A DNA stretch of 64,000 nucleotides. It comes from CAZACZ01 sp964483695 (GTDB lineage Bacteria > Deinococcota > Deinococci > Deinococcales > Trueperaceae). The notes under the pieces were generated by a model that had not been told where the DNA came from, did no database searches, and saw nothing but the letters and a program-made list of their open reading frames with translations. Location: NCBI GenBank assembly GCA_964483695.1, contig CAZACZ010000005.1:1-64000 (forward strand), written 5' to 3'. The position numbers were made by a program, and so were the translations under genes. Positions 34,913-42,309 of this stretch are shown piece after piece. Every line of letters begins with the position of its first letter. Position 1 is the stretch's first letter.

Positions 34913-34959
34913 GGTACACCCACCGACGGCGGTCACGCAGGCCGGTCATCCGCACGGGC

Positions 34960-34965
34960 TAGACT
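34960..34965 (+). promoter_or_regulatory. -10-like TAGACT, separate promoter for binding protein
   Basis: TAGACT is about 45 bases ahead of ATG 35010. This gives a leader of about 38 bases with a strong GGAGGAGG Shine-Dalgarno (34995-35002). It would allow the binding protein to be made in excess over the permeases. Confidence 0.4.
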
Positions 34966-35009
34966 GCGCAGCGACGACCACAACTCGATCCACCGGAGGA
35001 GGACGCAGC

Positions 35010-36062
35010 ATGAAACGGTTCGCCAAGCTGATCTTCGGCCTGTTCGCCCTCGCCCTGCCGTTAGGTATGGCGCAAGGGCTCATCCCGATCAACTTCCAGT
35101 CGAAGTGGTTCCCGCAGGCGCAGTTCGCCGGCTACTTCGTGGCGCAGGACAAGGGCTTCTACGCCGAGGAAGGGCTCGACGTCACCATCTTGGACGGCGG
35201 CAACGTCAACCCGACGGTGGCGGTCGCGTCCGGTAATGCCGACTTCGGCACCGACTGGGTGGCCAACATGCTGGCGCAGCGCGAGCAGGGCCTCGACGTG
35301 GTGACCATCGCGCAGGTCTACCAGGCTTCCGGCTACCGCATGGTGGCGCTGAAGGACTCCGGCATCGAGACCATCGCCGACCTAGCGGGCCGCAAGGTCG
35401 GGGTCTGGGCGTTCGGCAACGAGTTCGCCTCGGAAGCGGTGTTCTCCGCGGCCGGGCTGACCTCGAGCCTTGACCCGACGGTCAGCAGCCCGGACGTCGA
35501 AGCGGTGGTGTACGCCTTCGACCCGTCGCTGGTGTTCCCCAACGAAGTCGACGTGGCGAGCGCCATGACCTACAACGAGCTCGACCAGATCATCGGGCTC
35601 GGCTACGACCTGGAGAGCCTCTCGGTGTTGGTGCCGGCGGACATCGGCGCCGACCTGCTCGAGGACAACATCTTCACCACCCCGGCCACGCTGGCCAGCG
35701 CCAACTTCAAGGGCTCCGGTCTGTCGGGCGCCGAGGTGGCCGCGCGCTTCCTGCGCGCCACCATCCGCGGCTGGCAGTACGCCATCGACAACCAGGCAGA
35801 AGCCGTCGACATCGTCCTGGCGCACTGCGGCGACACCTGCGCCGGCTCCGGCAGCCGCCAGAGCCCGTTGATCCACCAGACCTGGCAGATGGCCGAGGTG
35901 GCCAAGCTGGTCAAGCCGGCGGCCGACACGCAGATCGGCGCGCTCGACCAGGCTGCGTTCGACCGCTCCGTTGCGCTGTTGGTGCAGGTCGGCTTGCTCA
36001 ACGAGAGCGTGGCGTTCGACGACGTGGTCGACCCCAGCGTGTTCGAGGCCGCGACCCGATAG
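35010..36062 (+). CDS. NMT1/THI5-type ABC substrate-binding protein
   Basis: This 350-residue exported binding protein has a signal peptide (MKRFAKLIFGLFALALPLGMAQG). The NMT1 fold is shown by FQSKWFPQAQFAGYFVAQDKGFYAEEGLDV, ASGNADFGTDWVANML and DLAGRKVGVWAFGNEF. Relatives bind thiamine pyrimidine precursors, riboflavin, nitrate analogues or pyrimidines. The catabolic genes next door favour a pyrimidine-like ligand. The stop codon at 36060-36062 lies inside a palindromic repeat that runs into a scaffold gap. Confidence 0.93.
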   Translation: MKRFAKLIFGLFALALPLGMAQGLIPINFQSKWFPQAQFAGYFVAQDKGFYAEEGLDVTILDGGNVNPTVAVASGNADFGTDWVANMLAQREQGLDVVTIAQVYQASGYRMVALKDSGIETIADLAGRKVGVWAFGNEFASEAVFSAAGLTSSLDPTVSSPDVEAVVYAFDPSLVFPNEVDVASAMTYNELDQIIGLGYDLESLSVLVPADIGADLLEDNIFTTPATLASANFKGSGLSGAEVAARFLRATIRGWQYAIDNQAEAVDIVLAHCGDTCAGSGSRQSPLIHQTWQMAEVAKLVKPAADTQIGALDQAAFDRSVALLVQVGLLNESVAFDDVVDPSVFEAATR

Positions 36063-36208
36063 GGTCGCGCTGCGACCCGNNNNNNNNNNNNNNNNNNNNN
36101 NNNNNNNNNNNNNNNNNNNNNNNNNNNNNNNNNNNNNNNNNNNNNNNNNNNNNNNNNNNNNNNNNNNNNNNNNNNNNNNGCGACCCGATAGGGTCGCGCT
36201 GCGACCCG
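36051..36208. repeat. Palindromic tandem repeat interrupted by assembly gap
   Basis: The hairpin GCGACCC-GATA-GGGTCGC (followed by GCT) occurs at 36051-36071 and again at 36180-36200. Each copy is followed by GCGACCCG, the start of another unit. The two 29-base flanks, 36051-36079 and 36180-36208, are identical. Variants continue to about 36250 (GATAGGGTCAGGCT, GACTAGGTCGC). The unit length is 21 bp, and the array includes the stop codon of the binding protein gene. Confidence 0.85.
36080..36179. other. Assembly gap (100 N) inside the repeat array
   Basis: This is a nominal 100-N gap. Both edges are in the same 21-bp repeat, so the number of units in the real genome is unknown. Confidence 0.97.
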
Positions 36209-36310
36209 GTAGGCAGACCAGATAGGGTCAGGCTGTGGCCGACTAGGTCGCTTGCTCCCGCGCGACGCATGGTCCGCCGGCGCGGCTGCTAGACAACCAC
36301 CCTCGAAGAG

Positions 36311-36350
36311 GGCGCAGGACCGGCTGCTGTGGTGCAGCCGGTCCTGTGCC
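36311..36350. terminator. Bidirectional terminator between binding protein and esterase genes
   Basis: A 17-bp stem (arms 36311-36327 and 36334-36350, one G-U pair) encloses the loop TGTGGT. It serves two convergent genes ending at 36062 and 36360. Confidence 0.85.
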
Positions 36351-36359
36351 GCTGTGCCC

Positions 36360-37946
36360 TCAGGGACGGTCGAACGCGTCGTCCGGCAGCGCGGGGTCGA
36401 CCTCCAGCGCGGACAGCGTGAGCACGGACGTGAGCGTGCCGTGCTGGAACTCCTCGATGCGGTGGGGGATCCGCAGGCCACCGACCTCGCGCACGTCGAG
36501 GTACCGGAGCTCGGCGGCGTCGGCCCACGGCTGCTCGAGACGCTCGGCGATCAAGGTGCGGTCCGCGCCGATGACGTACGTCGTCATGGCGCCGTCCTCC
36601 ACCACCATCACGCCGTCGCCGCGCAGGCCCGCCACGGTGGTCGGGCCGACGGCGGCGACGACGTCGTCGTGCCGCGCGAACAACCCGAGGACGGTGTTGA
36701 GGGCGTAGCGACGCACCGCCATGGCGGCGTCGGGATCCATGAGCAGGAACGTGCCGTCGGCGGCCCACAACCACGACGTGTCCGGGTCCGCCTGCTGGAC
36801 CAGCATCGTCGCGCCCTCGTGCTCGACCTCGATCCGCACGCGGCGTCCGGCCACGTCTACCAACATGCGAAGCTCGGCGCCGCGAAGGTACTGCGGCGCC
36901 CCGGCCGCGTCGTAGCCCACGCTGTCGATGGCCACGTCGAAGCGGAACGTGGGTTGCGCGCCGCTAGGAGCACCATGGGCGAGGCGTGCGCCCGCCAGGG
37001 TGGCGAGTCCGTCCGCGCGGGCGCGATCGAGCGCGGCGGCGCGTTCGCTCGCTCGTTCCGGGGTGATGGTGGGGTCGTCCGCTTCCCCGGTCAGGAACCA
37101 CGCCAGCACCGCAGGGAAGCGCTTGCTCCACGCCGACTCGTGATGTTGCGCGCCCTCGTCGATGACGAGGCGCACGTCGGCACCGCGGTCCCGCAGGAGC
37201 GTCGCCATGCGCATCACGTCCTGTGTCTGGCCCCAGCCCTCTTCCGTCCCCATGTCGAGCCATACGCGCACGCTAGGGTTGGCGCGCAGGTCGGCCCACG
37301 CGAACACCGGCTTGCCGGAGCCCCACCAGAGGCTAGGGGAGAGCGCGCCTGCGAAGCCGAACACGCCCGGGTAGCGCATGGCGGAGTACAGCGACACCAG
37401 CCCGCCCATGCTCGAGCCCACGATGGCCGTGTCGTCGCGGTCCGCGAGCGTACGGTAGCGCTCGTCGACCAGCGGCTTGACGGTCGTCGCGACGAACGCC
37501 GCGTACGCCTCGGCGCGAGCCGTCATGTTCGCCTCGACGCCGGGGAACGGCGCGTACTCGGCGAGCCGTTCCTCGCCCATGTTCGGGATCCCCACCAGGA
37601 TGACGGGGAAGCCACGTTCCGCCGACGCCTGGGCCGTCTCGTCGGCGCGCCACTCGCCGGCGTACGAAGTGGCTTCGTCGAAGAGGTTCTGGCCGTCGTT
37701 CATGTACATCACCGGGTACCGACGCGTGCCTTCGTCGTAGCCGGGCGGCAGCAACACGAGGATGTCGCGCTCGTTGCCAAGGTGCGGGCTGGCGACGGAG
37801 GGGATGGTCTCGAGCCGGCCGACGACGGTCGAGGCGGCGTTCGGTTGGGCCGAGACCGACCCCATCAGGACCAGCGCAGCGACGCAACCCATCAGCGTCG
37901 CGCCGCGGCGGTTGGCGCGTTCGAGTCGTTCCGGGTTCGGTGCCAT
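36360..37946 (-). CDS. Secreted esterase (enterochelin esterase/esterase D-like) with C-terminal extra domain
   Basis: This 528-residue exported alpha/beta hydrolase of the Fes/esterase D group has a signal region at about 18-34 (MGCVAALVLMGSVSAQ). The hydrolase core includes DILVLLPPGYDEGTRRYPVMYMNDGQNLFD, the nucleophile elbow GSSMGG (Ser179), an acidic residue in WLDMGTEEG, and a histidine in EGAQHHESAW. Residues about 330-528 form a second beta-rich domain with YLRGAELRMLVDVAGRR and LRIPHRIEEFQHGTL, reminiscent of outer-membrane lipoprotein-sorting folds. A leaderless start at 37946 is supported by TAGCAT 6 bases upstream. The substrate may be a siderophore ester or acylated glycan. Confidence 0.88.
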   Translation of the reverse strand: MAPNPERLERANRRGATLMGCVAALVLMGSVSAQPNAASTVVGRLETIPSVASPHLGNERDILVLLPPGYDEGTRRYPVMYMNDGQNLFDEATSYAGEWRADETAQASAERGFPVILVGIPNMGEERLAEYAPFPGVEANMTARAEAYAAFVATTVKPLVDERYRTLADRDDTAIVGSSMGGLVSLYSAMRYPGVFGFAGALSPSLWWGSGKPVFAWADLRANPSVRVWLDMGTEEGWGQTQDVMRMATLLRDRGADVRLVIDEGAQHHESAWSKRFPAVLAWFLTGEADDPTITPERASERAAALDRARADGLATLAGARLAHGAPSGAQPTFRFDVAIDSVGYDAAGAPQYLRGAELRMLVDVAGRRVRIEVEHEGATMLVQQADPDTSWLWAADGTFLLMDPDAAMAVRRYALNTVLGLFARHDDVVAAVGPTTVAGLRGDGVMVVEDGAMTTYVIGADRTLIAERLEQPWADAAELRYLDVREVGGLRIPHRIEEFQHGTLTSVLTLSALEVDPALPDDAFDRP

Positions 37947-37952
37947 GCGGTC

Positions 37953-37958
37953 ATGCTA
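37953..37958 (-). promoter_or_regulatory. -10-like TAGCAT for leaderless esterase gene
   Basis: On the minus strand TAGCAT is six bases from ATG 37946. The 308-base divergent region 37947-38254 otherwise shows only the Shine-Dalgarno of the DUF4382 gene (AAGGAGGT, 38242-38249) and no gene I can support. Confidence 0.5.
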
Positions 37959-38254
37959 GGAACCCCTGGCTTCCGACTGGTTCCCGCAGGACGGACGGCG
38001 CGTGTAGGAGTTCGGCGCTCGCGCGCGCACCTGAGCATCGCGTACGGAACGCGTTGGCCCTGCCTTCACCAAGCGGTAAGCGCGGTCTCAGAACCTGTGG
38101 GTACGGTCGTTCCCGTGGCGCCGCCCGAGAGTCCGGGAGACCGCAGCCCGACCCCCACGCGTCTCCAAGGGCGGCCGCTGCGCCGCGCGAACGCAACCGG
38201 CGTTCCGCCGGCGCCACGAGAACGGATCCGATGACGACACGAAGGAGGTACAGC

Positions 38255-39091
38255 ATGACGAGACGCATCTTCCTGGCAGCCGCCGTGCTCACGCTCGGAC
38301 TCACGCTCGCCGCTTGCTCGGGTGGCGGAGGCGGTGGCGAGCAGCAACCCACCGGTCAGGCGAAGGTGGTGCTGACCGACGCGCCGGCCAGCGAAGCCGA
38401 GGCGCTGACGGTGGCGTTCGGACGCATCGAGCTGATCCCCGCCGATGGCACCGAAGCCGAGGCCGCGGTGATCGCCGAGTCGGGCGGCAGCTTCGACGTC
38501 CTGACGCTTCGCAACGGCACGCTGGCCGACGTCGGCGCGGCGGACGTTCCCGTGGGCACGTACGCGCAGGTGCGCGTGATCGTGGACGAGGCGACCATCG
38601 ACGTAGGTGACGGCAACGACCCGTACGACGTGTTCGTGCCGAGCGGCGCCCAGACCGGTCTGAAGATCAACCTCGACCCGCCGTTTGTGGTGGAAGAAGA
38701 CTCGTCCAGCACGGTGATCCTCGACTTCGACGCGGACCGCGCCGTGGTGGAGACGCCGGCAGGCAGCAACAACTACAACCTGGTGCCCACCGGCATCCGA
38801 GCGGTGGCGCAAGCCGAGGCGGGCACGGTGACGGGGTCGGTGATCGACGAGATGGCGCTACCCGTCGCCTTCGCGACCGTGAAGGTCTACCGTACCGGGA
38901 ACACGGACGTCGTGACCTCGACCACCACCGAGGCCGACGGTGGGTTCCAGCTCGTCGGGTTGCTCGAGGGCAGCTACGATCTCGAGATCGCCCTGGACGG
39001 CTACCTCACGTTGCTCGTTCCTGGCGTGAGCGTCAAGGCCGGCAGCCTCACGGACGTGGGCACGCAGGTGCTGCTGGCGCCCGCGCTCTAG
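38255..39091 (+). CDS. DUF4382 lipoprotein with carboxypeptidase-like regulatory domain
   Basis: This 278-residue lipoprotein has signal peptide MTRRIFLAAAVLTLGLTLAAC and a Gly-rich spacer. A DUF4382 domain (about 38-185) starts GQAKVVLTDAPASEAEALTVAFGRIEL. The C-terminal beta-sandwich (about 192-278) contains GSVIDEMALPVAFATVKVYR and LVGLLEGSYDLEIALDGY, a carboxypeptidase regulatory-like (CarboxypepD_reg) fold. ATG 38255 was chosen because AAGGAGGT is 5 bases upstream. It is probably a surface-anchored binding or structural protein. A nuclease remnant follows immediately after its stop. Confidence 0.9.
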   Translation: MTRRIFLAAAVLTLGLTLAACSGGGGGGEQQPTGQAKVVLTDAPASEAEALTVAFGRIELIPADGTEAEAAVIAESGGSFDVLTLRNGTLADVGAADVPVGTYAQVRVIVDEATIDVGDGNDPYDVFVPSGAQTGLKINLDPPFVVEEDSSSTVILDFDADRAVVETPAGSNNYNLVPTGIRAVAQAEAGTVTGSVIDEMALPVAFATVKVYRTGNTDVVTSTTTEADGGFQLVGLLEGSYDLEIALDGYLTLLVPGVSVKAGSLTDVGTQVLLAPAL

Positions 39092-39424
39092 CGGCCACCT
39101 GCAACGCGCCTACGGCGGCGTGAACGCCTACGCGTACGTCTTCGACGGCCAGTGGGGCAGCCTCGACCAGGCGCTGGCGTCACCCGGTCTGGCGGAGCAG
39201 GTCACCGGCACCGCGGCGTGGCACGTGAACGCCGACGAGCGTGGCGTCCCTCTGGCCGGTGAACCACAAGACCCGGTCGGTCGACATCCTCGGCGTCACC
39301 GACCCCGAAGGGGACGCCGTCACCATCACCATCGACGCGGTCTTCCAGGACGAGTTGGTGGACGCCCCCGGAAGTGGCGACGGGCCCACCACGCCGGACG
39401 CGGTTGGCGTTGGCACGTCCACCG

Positions 39425-39634
39425 CGATGCTCCGGGCAGAGCGCGAGGGCAACGGCAACGGCCGCGTCTACCACGTGCTNNNNNNNNNNNNNNNNNNNNN
39501 NNNNNNNNNNNNNNNNNNNNNNNNNNNNNNNNNNNNNNNNNNNNNNNNNNNNNNNNNNNNNNNNNNNNNNNNNNNNNNNCGATGCTCCGGGCAGAGCGCG
39601 AGGGCAACGGCAACGGCCGCGTCTACCACGTGCT
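39425..39634. repeat. 55-bp direct duplicate flanking an assembly gap
   Basis: The 55 bases at 39425-39479 are repeated exactly at 39580-39634, on either side of 100 N. The length equals a commonly used assembly k-mer, so this is probably one sequence counted twice. Confidence 0.9.
39480..39579. other. Assembly gap (100 N), probably spurious
   Basis: This is a nominal gap between two contig ends that share a 55-base overlap. Collapsing it restores a single reading frame. Confidence 0.95.
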
Positions 39635-39797
39635 GTTCACGGCACGTGCCGCTAGCGGCACGTGCTCCGGAGAGGTGCTGGTGGGGGCGCCGACCAGCCA
39701 GGGTCGCAAGGGCGCACCGGTGGACGACGGCCCGCTCTACGACTCGACGATCGCGTGACGCTGGTCGGCGGCGATGCCGCCGGATCGCGATGACGCA

Positions 39798-39829
39798 GCG
39801 GTCGGGGAGGATCGAACCTCCCCGGCCGC
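39798..39829. terminator. Terminator hairpin after nuclease remnant
   Basis: Arms 39798-39810 and 39817-39829 pair over 13 bp (one G-U pair) with loop ATCGAA, followed by TTGCGTT. The 39759-40070 stretch has no gene. Apart from this hairpin it shows TTCACA (39873-39878) and TAGAGT (39898-39903), a weak candidate promoter. Confidence 0.8.
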
Positions 39830-40070
39830 TTGCGTTCGAGCGCACCCGCTCCTGCCCCGATCGGTACCGTTCTTCACATCTACCTCTCACGAAGGCGTAG
39901 AGTGAGGGCGCTCACGATCCGGCACCGTGCCTCGCCTCGGTCCTCCCAGCGTCGCGCGGCACGGTCGCCCGCGAGCGACGCATGGTGCGCCGTGCCCTTC
40001 ACGACGAAGCGGTGAACGGCGTATGCCCGGACGCCGACGACGTCACGCCGTCGGCGGGAGAGGTGAGACC

Positions 40071-40358
40071 ATGGAGACTTGGGTACCGATCATCATCCAA
40101 CTCGTTGCCGGTGCGCTCGGCGGGAACTTCGCCGGTTCCGCCATGAAGAACAAGGGCCTGGGCGGCGCCGGCAACGCCATCGCCGGTGCGCTCGGCGGCT
40201 TGGGCGGCGGGCAACTGCTGTCGGTGCTCGGCTTGGGCTCTGCCGGCAGCAACGTCGACCTGACGTCGATCATCAGCCACGTGGTGGGTGGTGGCGCCGG
40301 CGGCGCGATCCTCACGGCGATCGTCGGCATGCTGCGGGGCGGGTCGAAGACGTCCTGA
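40071..40358 (+). CDS. Small glycine-rich hydrophobic protein
   Basis: This 95-residue protein (METWVPIIIQLVAGALGGNFAG) has long Gly/Ala-rich hydrophobic stretches (about 5-25, 30-56, 68-88), AMKNKGLGGAGNAIAGALGG among them. It looks like a small membrane or phage-holin-like protein, similar to short hypothetical proteins found in many proteobacteria. The upstream purine-rich GGGAGAGGTGAG supports ATG 40071. An in-frame start at 39927 would add an Arg-rich leader and is unlikely. Function unknown. Confidence 0.7.
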   Translation: METWVPIIIQLVAGALGGNFAGSAMKNKGLGGAGNAIAGALGGLGGGQLLSVLGLGSAGSNVDLTSIISHVVGGGAGGAILTAIVGMLRGGSKTS

Positions 40359-40444
40359 AGCTCGCCTCTCAGGGCCGCACGTAGCGCGCCTCGAGCCTGA
40401 GTACCGCAACGGGACGCGCAGCGCCTCGAACGAGACGAAGCGAT

Positions 40445-40472
40445 GCGGGGCGGAGAAGACCCTCCGCCCCGC
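40445..40472. terminator. Bidirectional terminator between small protein and glpD
   Basis: GCGGGGCGGAG and its complement (40445-40455, 40462-40472) form a perfect 11-bp stem with loop AAGACC. The neighbouring genes converge here. Confidence 0.88.
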
Positions 40473-40480
40473 TCCCGTGC

Positions 40481-42127
40481 CTACCCTTGCGTGGCCTGCG
40501 CCGGTCGCTTCCCACGCAGCAACGCCTCCACCCGCGGCCGCGCCGCCGCAGCCGCCGCTTCGTCGACGAACGCCAGGCGCGTGCGGCGCGCCAGCACGTC
40601 GTCGGCGGTGCAGGCGAACTCGTGGTCGCGGGCGTACAGCACCTCGGCCTCGAGGTAGGGATGGCCGTCGGCCAGCCGCGCGCCGTAGCCGTCTCGCGCT
40701 AGGCTCGCCACCTCCGCCGCTCGGCTGCCGTAGGCGCCGTTCAGGTGGCGCGCGACGTCCTCGTCCAGCCCGAAGTCGCGGGCCAGGGCTTCGTGGCCGG
40801 CCGCGTCGTAGCCGTCGGCGCCCGCCAACGGCAGGTCGGTGGTGGTGCTGGCGCCGGCGGAGAGCGTCGCCTGGGCGACGGCCGTATCCACCGCGTCCTC
40901 CGCCATGCGCCGGTAGGTGGTCCACTTGCCCCCGGCGACGGTGACGAGGCCCGCGTCGCTCACCACGATGGTGTGATCGCGCGACAAGCGGGCGGTGCTC
41001 TGGGCGCCGTGGTGCGCCTCGACCAGCGGCCGTAGGCCACTCCAGGCCGCCCGCACGTCCGAGTTCTCGATGGGCAGGTCGAAGTACTCGCGGACGTGAC
41101 GCAGGATGTAGGCCACGTCGTCGTCGGTGGCTTGGGGGTCGTCGTGCACGTCGGCGGGTACGTCGGTGGTGCCCACCAGCGTGTGACCGTGCCACGGCAG
41201 GAGGAACAGCACCCGGCCGTCCTCGGTCTTCGGGATCAGCAGGCCGGTATCCGGCGGGCTGAAGCGCGCAGGCAGCACCACGTGGGCGCCCGTGCTGGTC
41301 TTCAGCATCTCCGGCGCGTCGGGGTCGTCCAGTCTGCGGACGGCGTCGGCGTACGGGCCGGTGGCGTTGATCACCACGGCGGCGCGCACCTCGAACTCGC
41401 CATCCTGCAGGTCCTCGGCGATGCGGTCGACGACCACCGCGCCGCCCACGCGACCGCCGTGCTTGACGAGCGCGCGCACCTCGACGTGGTTCGCCACCAC
41501 CGCGCCCATCTCCGCCGCCGTGACCGCCAGCGCGACGTTCGTCCTGGCGTCGTCGAACTGCCCATCGTGGTACTCCACCGCGCCGCGCAGGCCGTCTGCC
41601 TTCAGCATCGGGAAGCGCTCGATGGCCTCGGCGCGCGGCACCAGCCGGCTGGGCTTGAGGTTCGCTCGCCCAGCCAGCATGTCGTAGAGCTTCAGGCCGG
41701 TGAAGTAGTACGGCAGCTCGAGCGCGCCGTAGATCGGCGTCAACAACGGCAGCGGCCGCGCCAGGTGCGGCGCGTTGCGCAGCAACACGGCCCGCTCCTT
41801 GAGCGCCTCGCGCACCAGCTGGAACTGCGAACGGTCGGCGTGCTTCACCGCCTGCTCGAGGTAGCGCACGCCGCCGTGCACCAGTTTGGTGCTGCGGCTA
41901 CTGGTGCCCTGCGAGAGGTCGAAGCGCTCCACCAACGCGACCCGCAGGCCTCGGCTGACGGCGTCGAGGGCGATCCCGGTGCCGGTGGCGCCGCCGCCGA
42001 TCACCAGCACGTCGAAGCGCTCCGACGCCAACCGCGCCAGATGCCGCTCTCGGGAGGTGGTTCGGTTCGTCGCGGGCACGGGAGCGCGGGTCGGCCGGTT
42101 GGAGGTGGTCGTCTCGGGCATGGACAT
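40481..42127 (-). CDS. glpD: Glycerol-3-phosphate dehydrogenase (FAD, aerobic type)
   Basis: This 548-residue membrane-associated flavoenzyme oxidises glycerol-3-phosphate to dihydroxyacetone phosphate and feeds electrons to the quinone pool. The FAD-binding motif is DVLVIGGGATGTGIALDA (39-56). It is followed by GTSSRSTKLVHGGVRYLEQ, GAVEYHDGQFDDARTNVALA and PWHGHTLVGTTDVPAD. The C-terminal helical DAO_C domain includes HEFACTADDVLARRTRLAF. GGAGG sits 6 bases before ATG 42127. A glycerol kinase or facilitator is not adjacent. It diverges from the antiporter gene. Confidence 0.97.
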   Translation of the reverse strand: MSMPETTTSNRPTRAPVPATNRTTSRERHLARLASERFDVLVIGGGATGTGIALDAVSRGLRVALVERFDLSQGTSSRSTKLVHGGVRYLEQAVKHADRSQFQLVREALKERAVLLRNAPHLARPLPLLTPIYGALELPYYFTGLKLYDMLAGRANLKPSRLVPRAEAIERFPMLKADGLRGAVEYHDGQFDDARTNVALAVTAAEMGAVVANHVEVRALVKHGGRVGGAVVVDRIAEDLQDGEFEVRAAVVINATGPYADAVRRLDDPDAPEMLKTSTGAHVVLPARFSPPDTGLLIPKTEDGRVLFLLPWHGHTLVGTTDVPADVHDDPQATDDDVAYILRHVREYFDLPIENSDVRAAWSGLRPLVEAHHGAQSTARLSRDHTIVVSDAGLVTVAGGKWTTYRRMAEDAVDTAVAQATLSAGASTTTDLPLAGADGYDAAGHEALARDFGLDEDVARHLNGAYGSRAAEVASLARDGYGARLADGHPYLEAEVLYARDHEFACTADDVLARRTRLAFVDEAAAAAARPRVEALLRGKRPAQATQG

Positions 42128-42309
42128 CGGCTGCCTCCACGATACCGCCTCGTTCCGGTGCCCTTCCGTGCCTCCGCCCCCGTCACGCGTCGGTGCGGTG
42201 CGAGGTTGCCGGCATCGCGACGGCTACGGCAACGTTGGTCCCTTCGCGCCCGTCGCGCGGACGCTCTGCACCCCTCGCGCGGACGCGTCGTTCCTGCTAC
42301 CTTCGGCTG

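Larger units (their letters stand above)
39092..39758 (+). pseudogene. Remnant of ExeM/NucH-type extracellular nuclease with C-terminal Ig-like tail
   Basis: From 39092, in the frame of GTG 39120, the DNA encodes GGVNAYAYVFDGQWGSLDQALASP and TAAWHVNADE. This matches the late part of extracellular nucleases (consensus YVFDGQWGYLDHALAS ... WHINADEP). The frame then changes near 39226-39241 to SVASLWPVNHKTRSVDILGVTDPEGDAVTITI, a C-terminal LWPPNHK-GVTDPDGD domain. About 50 residues expected between them (ending SDHDPV) are absent, and the main catalytic region upstream is missing. Removing the 100-N gap and one 55-base duplicate makes the tail continuous to the stop at 39758. It may be a decayed gene or a misassembled one. 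Confidence 0.7.

Noticed and set aside
34832..35009. Thiamine (TPP) riboswitch ahead of the NMT1-type binding protein
   Set aside because: No CUGAGA or other conserved TPP elements are seen. There are only simple hairpins and a promoter-like TAGACT.
36360..36774. Short minus-strand frames inside the esterase gene and across the repeat array
   Set aside because: They are alternative frames of the esterase or translate the palindromic repeats. There is no ribosome-binding site or domain.
39798..39829. Possible tRNA T-arm (GGATCGAACCTCC)
   Set aside because: The match is only the loop of a long GC hairpin. No acceptor stem, D-arm or anticodon arm fits around it, so it is a terminator.
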